The translations under genes and the position numbers were made by a program. This document shows, one piece after another, positions 34,336-40,048 of a stretch of 40,048 bases of DNA. The DNA is taken from the NCBI GenBank assembly GCA_903876665.1, contig CAIRAY010000096.1, positions 1 through 40,048 of the forward strand, given 5' to 3'. The first letter of the stretch is position 1. Each line of letters starts with the position of its first letter. A model generated the notes under the pieces. It saw only the letters and a list, made by a program, of their open reading frames with translations, was not told the origin of the DNA and did no database searches. The DNA comes from an uncultured Fibrobacterota bacterium. GTDB taxonomy: Bacteria > Fibrobacterota > Fibrobacteria > Fibrobacterales > Fibrobacteraceae.

Positions 34336-35193
34336 ATGCCCATGACAGCATTAATTCTTGATGGAAAAGCCCTGGCCCGCGACATGGAACAAACCCTTTC
34401 GCCTCGCGTAGGCGCAATCAAGGTCCATGCACACGGAAAAACTCCGGTTCTCGCCACAATTCTTGTCGGTGATGATCCCGCATCCGCAACTTATGTGCAA
34501 ATGAAAGGCAACGCCTGCAAACGCGTTGGAATGGACTCCATTCGAGTTCAAATGCCAGCGAATACCACTACCATCCAGATTCTCGCAAAAATTCGCGAAC
34601 TCAACGAAGACTCCAATGTGCACGGAATTCTTTTGCAACACCCCGTTCCCCGTGGCATTGACGAACGGGCCTGCTTTGACGCCATCGATGCTCGCAAAGA
34701 CGTAGACGGGGTCACTTGCCTGGGCTTTGGCCGCATGGGCATGGGCGAATCGGCCTACGGCTCCTGCACGCCAGCAGGTATCATGAGCCTGCTCAAATTT
34801 CATGAAATCCCCATCGCCGGAAAACACGCCGTGGTGGTAGGACGGAGCGCCATCCTGGGCAAGCCCATGGCCCTGATGCTTCTGAACCACAACGCGACCG
34901 TGACCATTTGCCATTCCAAAACCGAAAACCTGGAATCCTTTGTAAAACAAGCCGACATTCTGATTGGCGCCGTGGGCCGTCCCGAATTGATCAAATCTGC
35001 TTGGATCAAGCCCGGAGCCGTGGTGATCGATGCCGGCTACCACCCTGGTGGAATTGGTGACATTGAAAAGGCTGGTCTCCCGGAAATTGCTTCTGCCTAC
35101 ACCCCCGTCCCCGGTGGCGTGGGTCCCATGACCATTGCCACGCTGATTCGACAAACTGTGGAATCCGCAGAAGCCCACCTGAACACAAAATAA
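34336..35193 (+). CDS. folD: Methylene-THF dehydrogenase / methenyl-THF cyclohydrolase FolD
   Basis: A bifunctional cytoplasmic enzyme interconverting 5,10-methylene-THF and 10-formyl-THF. The 285 residues are the usual length. Motifs: [27 protein letters not shown] carries the catalytic Tyr/Lys region; the HPVPRG loop, [20 protein letters not shown] and [16 protein letters not shown] form the cofactor pocket; the end is [18 protein letters not shown] 34336 or 34342 starts the protein (M-P-M); both follow the terminator by a few bases and lack a Shine-Dalgarno sequence. FolD products feed the AICAR transformylase (10-formyl-THF) and TrmFO (methylene-THF) encoded nearby. lpd follows after 15 bp. 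Confidence 0.96.
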   Translation: MPMTALILDGKALARDMEQTLSPRVGAIKVHAHGKTPVLATILVGDDPASATYVQMKGNACKRVGMDSIRVQMPANTTTIQILAKIRELNEDSNVHGILLQHPVPRGIDERACFDAIDARKDVDGVTCLGFGRMGMGESAYGSCTPAGIMSLLKFHEIPIAGKHAVVVGRSAILGKPMALMLLNHNATVTICHSKTENLESFVKQADILIGAVGRPELIKSAWIKPGAVVIDAGYHPGGIGDIEKAGLPEIASAYTPVPGGVGPMTIATLIRQTVESAEAHLNTK

Positions 35194-35208
35194 CGCCCCG
35201 AGGTTTGC

Positions 35209-36630
35209 ATGGAATCCGCTTCCACCGATTTTGACCTGACCATCATCGGGAGCGGTCCCGGAGGCTATGTCGCCGCGATCCGCGGAGCCCAGGCAGGACT
35301 TCGTGTCGCGATCGTCGAACGGGAAAACCTAGGTGGAATTTGCCTGAACTGGGGCTGCATTCCCACCAAAGCCCTTCTGCGTAGCGCCGAAGTATTCCAG
35401 GAAGCCTCCCATGCGGAGGCATTTGGAGTCCGGGTTGCCAAACCGGAAGTGGATTTTCCCGCCATCATCGCACGCAGTCGCGAAGTCGCAAAGACCAACA
35501 GCGCCGGCGTCGCCTTCCTGATGAAAAAGAACAAAATCACGGTGCTCGAAGGAAACGCGCGCCTTCTTCCCCATGCCCCCGGAAGCATCCCCCAAATCGA
35601 ACTCCGCGCTCCCGATGACAGTTGTGGAACATTAGCGACAAAATACGTCATTTTAGCTACAGGCGCAAGCCCCCGGCACCTTCCCCAATACCCCATCGAC
35701 GGCACTCATTTTTTGAACTACCGACAGGCCATGGCACTTGAATCTCAGCCCAAAAGCCTTCTGGTGATTGGATCGGGAGCCATTGGACTTGAGCTTGCCT
35801 GGTTCTTCAATGCCTTGGGAACCCAAGTCACCCTAGTGGAAGCCCTACCTCAAATTCTTCCCTCCGAAGATGCCGAAGTGTCCCGATTCCTCACCCTTTC
35901 CCTGGGAAAGCAGGGAATCAAATGCCTCGCCGGGGCCACGCTTCAAGGCATCCAGAAACAAGAAGACGGGGTTCTTGCGCACATCTTTGATTCCAAAGGT
36001 TTTTTACACGAAATCCAAACAGAAAAAGTCCTTTTTGCTGTTGGAATGGCTCCCAACACAGCTGAGCTCGGCCTCGAAAGCGCCGGAGTCATTTTGGACG
36101 AAAAGGGCTTCATCCAGGTAGATGCCAGTATGCATTCGCGAGCCCCAGGAATCTATGCCATCGGTGATTGCACCGGCAAACAGATGCTCGCCCACAAAGC
36201 AAGCGCCGAGGCCGAAGCCGCCCTTTCGGGTATCCTGGGAAACTCCCACCCAGTTGACTACGCACAAATTCCTGGTTGCATTTATTGCCACCCGCAAGTC
36301 GCGAGCATTGGCCTTACCGATGCCCGAGCCAAGGAGCAAGGCTTTGCAACGGTCACCGGCCGTTACCCTTTCCAGGCCAGCGGAAAAGCCCGGGCCGCAG
36401 GCCACACTGAAGGTTTCATCAAGCTTGTTTTTGACCAGGCCAACGGGAAAATGCTCGGCGCACAGATCCTCGGTGGAGACGCCACCGAAATGATCGCCAC
36501 CATGGGAATTGCCCTCAAAAAGGAAATGACCTGGGAAGACCTAGGCCACATGGTTTTTGCCCACCCCACCCTCTCCGAAGCCTTTGCCGAAGCGGCCCTT
36601 TCCAGCCACAAAAAAGCCGTTCATTTGTAA
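35209..36630 (+). CDS. lpd: Dihydrolipoamide dehydrogenase (E3)
   Basis: An FAD/NAD flavoprotein that reoxidises lipoyl groups of 2-oxoacid dehydrogenases or the glycine cleavage system. Features: FAD Rossmann motif IIGSGPGGYVAAIRG (about 12-26); redox-active disulfide GGICLNWGCIPTK with Cys45 and Cys50; NAD motif VIGSGAIGLELAWFF (about 184); FAD-binding YAIGDCTGKQMLAHKA; and catalytic HPTLSEAFAEA near the end. Length 473 is normal. It has a GAGG site 5 bases before ATG 35209. No E1/E2 or gcv genes are nearby; it probably follows folD in one transcript, which would suit a role in one-carbon supply through glycine cleavage. That link is inference. Confidence 0.95.
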   Translation: MESASTDFDLTIIGSGPGGYVAAIRGAQAGLRVAIVERENLGGICLNWGCIPTKALLRSAEVFQEASHAEAFGVRVAKPEVDFPAIIARSREVAKTNSAGVAFLMKKNKITVLEGNARLLPHAPGSIPQIELRAPDDSCGTLATKYVILATGASPRHLPQYPIDGTHFLNYRQAMALESQPKSLLVIGSGAIGLELAWFFNALGTQVTLVEALPQILPSEDAEVSRFLTLSLGKQGIKCLAGATLQGIQKQEDGVLAHIFDSKGFLHEIQTEKVLFAVGMAPNTAELGLESAGVILDEKGFIQVDASMHSRAPGIYAIGDCTGKQMLAHKASAEAEAALSGILGNSHPVDYAQIPGCIYCHPQVASIGLTDARAKEQGFATVTGRYPFQASGKARAAGHTEGFIKLVFDQANGKMLGAQILGGDATEMIATMGIALKKEMTWEDLGHMVFAHPTLSEAFAEAALSSHKKAVHL

Positions 36631-36699
36631 AACCATTCGCGAGAAACCCCTCTATTCATCCCCTGAAATACTACGTTTATCGGGCAATGGAAAAGCAAA

Positions 36700-36733
36700 T
36701 TGACTTTTCCAGACCATATTGTTAATATTAACA
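36700..36733 (+). promoter_or_regulatory. Sigma70 promoter with palindromic operator over the -10 box
   Basis: TTGACT (36700-36705) and TAATAT (36723-36728) have a 17-base spacer. The -10 box lies inside the perfect 14-bp palindrome TGTTAATATTAACA (36720-36733). A dimeric repressor bound there would block transcription of the downstream sulfur operon. No regulator gene is in view. The start site would be near 36735, leaving a leader of about 23 bases. Confidence 0.65.
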
Positions 36734-36757
36734 GTAAACAATAAAAATAGGCCCCCG

Positions 36758-37927
36758 ATGAGCTTCCGCGACCCATTCCATAACTCGCTTGAAATAGAAT
36801 CCCTCCTTGCCCAGGCAGGGAGTCGCTGGGACGACCGGACCGGCTCCATCAGCATGCCCATTTACCAGGTGACCACCTTTCGGCACCCAGGTCTCGGTGA
36901 ATCCACCGGGTTTGACTATTCCCGCACCTCAAATCCCACCCGGCAAGTCCTGGAAGAAGTTCTGGCCACCGCAGAAGGAGGCTCCAAAGCTGTGGCCTTT
37001 CCTTCGGGAATGGCTGCGGTAGATTGCTTTCTTAGACTATTCAAACCCGGAGAAAAAATTCTCGTTCTGGAAGACCTCTATGGCGGAACCTGGCGGATTC
37101 TGGAATCGGTTTTCCGCCCTTGGGGCCTGCAGATCCAATACATTTCCTGCGAGGATCTGGAATATCCGGAACGTCTTTCACGCCACGGACAATTTGCAGG
37201 GCTTTTTCTCGAAACACCGACCAACCCCACATTAAAGATATCAAACATCGCCAATGCAGTGAGCCTCGCAAAAAGCCACGGGGCCATTGTCGCTGTGGAC
37301 AACACCTTTCTGACCTTCTGCCTGCAACGTCCCTTGGATTTGGGTGCCGACCTTGTAGTCTACTCGTCATCCAAATATTTGGGTGGACATAACGATGTCC
37401 TTTCGGGAGTGTTGGTGGCCAAAACCGCAGAATTGGGAGAGCGCCTGGCAAAATTACAGAACACCACTGGAGCCGTGCTCGGACCTTGGGATTCCTGGCT
37501 TCTGCTACGGGGATTAAAAACTCTGCCCCTGCGCTTAAAGCAACAACAACAAAACGCTCTGACCATCGCAAACTGGCTTCTTTCCCATCCCGCCGTTGCG
37601 GATGTTTTCTATCCTGGATTACCCGGGCATCCCAGCCATGCGGTTCACCAATCCCAGGCTTCGGGTGCTGGCGGAATGCTTTCCTTCACTTTGCGAAACC
37701 CCGCCAAAGCGGCCACGGTGCTCTCCAAAGTGAAATTATGGCTATTCGCCGAAAGCCTTGGGGGAGTTGAGTCCTTGATCACTCTTCCCGTCAAACAGAC
37801 CCATGCCGATGTTCCCGAAGCCACCCGGATTCACCTAGGAATCGTCGATAGCCTGTTTCGCCTTTCGGTGGGAATCGAAAATGCCCAGGACTTGATTCAG
37901 GATTTAGCACAAGCCCTGGAGGATTGA
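36758..37927 (+). CDS. Cystathionine gamma-synthase-like PLP enzyme (Cys/Met metabolism)
   Basis: A 389-residue pyridoxal-phosphate enzyme of the Cys/Met metabolism family. Motifs: FDYSRTSNPTR near residue 55; FPSGMAAVD; the PLP-lysine motif VVYSSSKYLGGHNDVLSG; and SLGGVESLITLPVKQTHADVPE near the end. The QTHADVP ending is typical of MetI-like cystathionine gamma-synthase/O-acylhomoserine sulfhydrylase proteins. Activity within this family cannot be fixed from sequence alone. ATG 36758 fits the predicted promoter; the earlier in-frame TTG 36719 would lie inside the promoter. It is first of three genes: a paralog follows after 3 bp, and cysK 30 bp later. Confidence 0.88.
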   Translation: MSFRDPFHNSLEIESLLAQAGSRWDDRTGSISMPIYQVTTFRHPGLGESTGFDYSRTSNPTRQVLEEVLATAEGGSKAVAFPSGMAAVDCFLRLFKPGEKILVLEDLYGGTWRILESVFRPWGLQIQYISCEDLEYPERLSRHGQFAGLFLETPTNPTLKISNIANAVSLAKSHGAIVAVDNTFLTFCLQRPLDLGADLVVYSSSKYLGGHNDVLSGVLVAKTAELGERLAKLQNTTGAVLGPWDSWLLLRGLKTLPLRLKQQQQNALTIANWLLSHPAVADVFYPGLPGHPSHAVHQSQASGAGGMLSFTLRNPAKAATVLSKVKLWLFAESLGGVESLITLPVKQTHADVPEATRIHLGIVDSLFRLSVGIENAQDLIQDLAQALED

Positions 37928-37930
37928 TCC

Positions 37931-39079
37931 ATGAAAAACTTGCGCCCCGATTCTTTGTTCGTCCATAGCGGAATCACCCGCGACCCGCGCACGGGCGCCT
38001 CGAGCGTCCCCATATTCCAGGCATCCACCTTTCACCAGGAAGACCCGCTCCACCTGGGCGAATATGATTATTCCCGTTCGGGAAACCCCACCCGGGAAGC
38101 CCTGGAAAAATCCGTGGCAGAATTGGAAGGCGGAAGCGTTGGCCTGGCCTTCGCGAGCGGAATCGCCGCAATCTCTTCAACCCTGATGCTCTTCGCGCCC
38201 GGTGACCATCTGGTTGTATGCGCTGATGTCTATGGAGGGACATTCCGTGTTTTCGACAAGCTGTTCCGTCGCTGGGGCCTCGAGGTCACCTTCGCCGATG
38301 CCTCCAACCTGGAGACTTTTGCAGGCGCAATCACGCCTAATACCAAGGCCCTCTTTGTCGAAACACCCTCCAACCCCCTGCTCAAAATTACCGATTTGCG
38401 CAAGGTCGTCGAAATTGCGAAAACACATAACCTGCTCACGATTATCGACAATACCTTCATGTCCCCCGCGTTCCAGCGGCCACTTGACCTTGGAATTGAC
38501 ATTAGTCTGCACAGCGCCACCAAATTCCTGGGCGGACACAGCGACGTGGTTGCAGGAATTGCCGTTATCAAAGATCCTCAATTAGGAAAACGCCTCCGTT
38601 TCGTACAAAACGCCTTCGGAGCCATTTTGGGCCCCCAAGACAGCTGGCTTGTGCAAAGGGGAATTAAAACCCTGGGCGTCCGCATGGAGCGTCAACAAAA
38701 AAATGCAGGAATCCTTGCCCACTGGCTCACACAACAGCCCGAGGTTCTCAAGGTCTTTTACCCAGGCCTTCCCACCCATCCAGGCCACGCAATCCACATG
38801 TCGCAGGCCAGTGGCGGTGGCGCCGTCCTTTCCTTTGAGCTGGCATCCCAGGCCCAGGCAGTCCAACTGATGACCTCGGTAAAGCTACCCTTGGTTGGCG
38901 TAAGCTTAGGTGGAATCGAAACCATCCTGTCCTACCCTACCACCATGTCCCATGCAGCCTTTTCGGTGCAGGAACGCGCCACCCTGGGCATTAGTCCCGG
39001 TCTGGTGCGCCTCTCCCTGGGCCTCGAAGACCCTCAAGACATCATTGAGGACATCACCCAGGCGCTAAGAAATATTTAG
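37931..39079 (+). CDS. Cystathionine lyase/synthase paralog (MetC/MccB-like)
   Basis: A second family member, 382 residues, clearly homologous to the preceding gene along its whole length. Motifs: YDYSRSGNPTREALEK, FASGIAAIS, VETPSNPLLKITDL, PLP-lysine motif SLHSATKFLGGHSDVVAG, and SLGGIETILSYPTTMSHA. The TMSHA ending is the form common in cystathionine gamma- or beta-lyases, so a lyase acting in (reverse) transsulfuration is likely, with the upstream paralog as synthase. This split of roles parallels the metI-metC pair of Bacillus but is inferred. It starts 3 bp after the first gene, so translation is coupled. Confidence 0.88.
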   Translation: MKNLRPDSLFVHSGITRDPRTGASSVPIFQASTFHQEDPLHLGEYDYSRSGNPTREALEKSVAELEGGSVGLAFASGIAAISSTLMLFAPGDHLVVCADVYGGTFRVFDKLFRRWGLEVTFADASNLETFAGAITPNTKALFVETPSNPLLKITDLRKVVEIAKTHNLLTIIDNTFMSPAFQRPLDLGIDISLHSATKFLGGHSDVVAGIAVIKDPQLGKRLRFVQNAFGAILGPQDSWLVQRGIKTLGVRMERQQKNAGILAHWLTQQPEVLKVFYPGLPTHPGHAIHMSQASGGGAVLSFELASQAQAVQLMTSVKLPLVGVSLGGIETILSYPTTMSHAAFSVQERATLGISPGLVRLSLGLEDPQDIIEDITQALRNI

Positions 39080-39109
39080 AATCAAACCCATCCAACAGGA
39101 GTCCACACT

Positions 39110-40048
39110 ATGAGCAGAATCTATAAGAACAATGCGGAATCCATCGGCAACACGCCCCTGGTTCAGCTCAACCGTGTCATCGGAAAAACCACCGCAACGG
39201 TCCTCGCAAAAATTGAAGGTCGCAACCCTGCCTATTCTGTGAAGTGCCGCATCGGTGCCAACATGGTCAAAGATGCAGAGGAAAAAGGCATCCTAAAAGC
39301 CGGCAAAATCATCGTGGAGCCCACCTCGGGCAATACCGGAATTGCCCTGGCCTATGTGGCCGCAGCCAAAGGCTACAAACTCATGCTCTGCATGCCCGAA
39401 ACCTTCAGCCTGGAACGCCGCCGCGTCATGGCCGCCTTTGGTGCCGAACTGGTGCTGACCCCTGGGCCCCTGGGGATGAAGGGTGCCATTGCCAAAGCCG
39501 AAGAAATTGCAGCATCTAATCCGGATCTCTATTGGCTTCCTCAACAATTCAACAACCCGTCTAATCCTGCCGTCCACGAAGCCACCACCGGGCCCGAAAT
39601 CTGGAACGACACGGATGGCCTGGTAGATGTGTTCGTCGCGGGCGTTGGCACCGGAGGCACGCTAACCGGTGTTTCCCGTTTCATCAAGAACACCAAGGGC
39701 AAGCAGATCACATCGGTGGCTGTCGAGCCCCAAGAAAGCCCTGTGATCACGCAAAAACGTGCCGGTCAGGACCTCAAGCCCGCTCCACACAAAATTCAAG
39801 GAATCGGCGCCGGATTCATTCCAGGCAATTTGGACCTGTCCATTATTGACCGGGTAGAGCAAGTATCCAGCACTGATGCGGTAGAAATGGCTCGTCGCCT
39901 GGCCGCCGAAGAAGGCATTCTCTGTGGCATCTCCAGTGGTGCGGCAGTCGTCGCTGCATCCCGAATCGCCCAGTTGCCCGAATTCGCAGGCAAGACCATC
40001 GTGGTGATTCTTCCCGATGCTGGCGAGCGCTACCTGTCCACCGTTCTC
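39110..40048 (+). CDS. cysK: Cysteine synthase A (CysK), 3' end cut by window
   Basis: O-acetylserine sulfhydrylase makes cysteine from O-acetylserine and sulfide with PLP. The frame is open from ATG 39110 to the window edge (313 codons); the real stop is probably only a few codons further. Motifs: [12 protein letters not shown]; the PLP lysine in [14 protein letters not shown] (Lys45); phosphate-binding [22 protein letters not shown]; and [12 protein letters not shown]. The [12 protein letters not shown] form is that of CysK rather than CysM. An AGGAG site lies 8 bases upstream. As third gene behind two transsulfuration enzymes, it supplies the cysteine they use or receives sulfide from their reactions. 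Confidence 0.96.
   Translation, partial: MSRIYKNNAESIGNTPLVQLNRVIGKTTATVLAKIEGRNPAYSVKCRIGANMVKDAEEKGILKAGKIIVEPTSGNTGIALAYVAAAKGYKLMLCMPETFSLERRRVMAAFGAELVLTPGPLGMKGAIAKAEEIAASNPDLYWLPQQFNNPSNPAVHEATTGPEIWNDTDGLVDVFVAGVGTGGTLTGVSRFIKNTKGKQITSVAVEPQESPVITQKRAGQDLKPAPHKIQGIGAGFIPGNLDLSIIDRVEQVSSTDAVEMARRLAAEEGILCGISSGAAVVAASRIAQLPEFAGKTIVVILPDAGERYLSTVL

Noticed and set aside
36735..36757. SAM riboswitch or other metabolite-sensing leader before the sulfur operon
   Set aside because: Only about 23 bases separate the predicted transcription start from the start codon, too few for any known riboswitch.

Overview
This window looks like chromosomal DNA from a member of Fibrobacterota (Fibrobacter or a close relative). 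Three things point there. The secreted GH16 enzyme (12107-13036) has the circularly permuted layout known from the Fibrobacter succinogenes 1,3-1,4-beta-glucanase. A lipoprotein (2812-3999) has the poly-serine linker common in Fibrobacter surface proteins. A very large GH9 cellulase (18791-24598) carries repeated calcium-motif/Ig-like modules. The assignment is inferred from these proteins; no rRNA gene is present.

Layout. 1-258: a gene-free edge with inverted repeats and short tandem repeats. 259-7521: helicase HrpB, a convergent lipoprotein, a KefB-type antiporter and RecG, the last two probably cotranscribed. 7527-8087: a decayed Rpn-type nuclease gene on the minus strand. 8359-10443: metG. 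10489-13036: a divergent pair, a double-HTH GntR/LacI-type regulator and the GH16 beta-glucanase. 13029-18062 (minus): scpB, mutS, a cyclic-nucleotide-binding-domain protein and an AI-2E/PerM-type membrane protein. 18063-18790: hairpins, tRNA-Phe with its own promoter and terminator, and two diverged copies of a structured repeat of about 70 bp. 18791-24598 (minus): the GH9 enzyme with a structured leader. 24762-25498 (minus): a HepT/MntA (HEPN/MNT) toxin-antitoxin pair. 25633-28120: a CDF metal transporter and a convergent HD-GYP-like protein whose HD motif has lost its histidine.

28196-36630 (plus): purC, a stand-alone AICAR formyltransferase (PurH without its cyclohydrolase half), an unrecognised 143-residue protein, trmFO, a chemoreceptor followed by a secreted cache-domain protein, folD and lpd. 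Several of these (AICAR transformylase, TrmFO, FolD) depend on one-carbon folates. 36700-40048 (plus): a sulfur amino-acid operon of two cystathionine synthase/lyase paralogs and cysK. It starts at a near-consensus promoter whose -10 box lies inside a perfect 14-bp palindrome. cysK runs off the right edge.

Most genes are ordinary housekeeping genes. The best candidates for something less described are: the lone AICAR transformylase and its unknown downstream partner; the chemoreceptor plus secreted cache protein, read from a promoter that predicts a leaderless mRNA; the HD-GYP protein with a degenerate active site; the double-HTH sugar regulator; and several families of structured or tandem intergenic repeats (1-180, 8247-8332, 18592-18784, 29083-29283). 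I see no CRISPR array, insertion sequence, prophage or rRNA.
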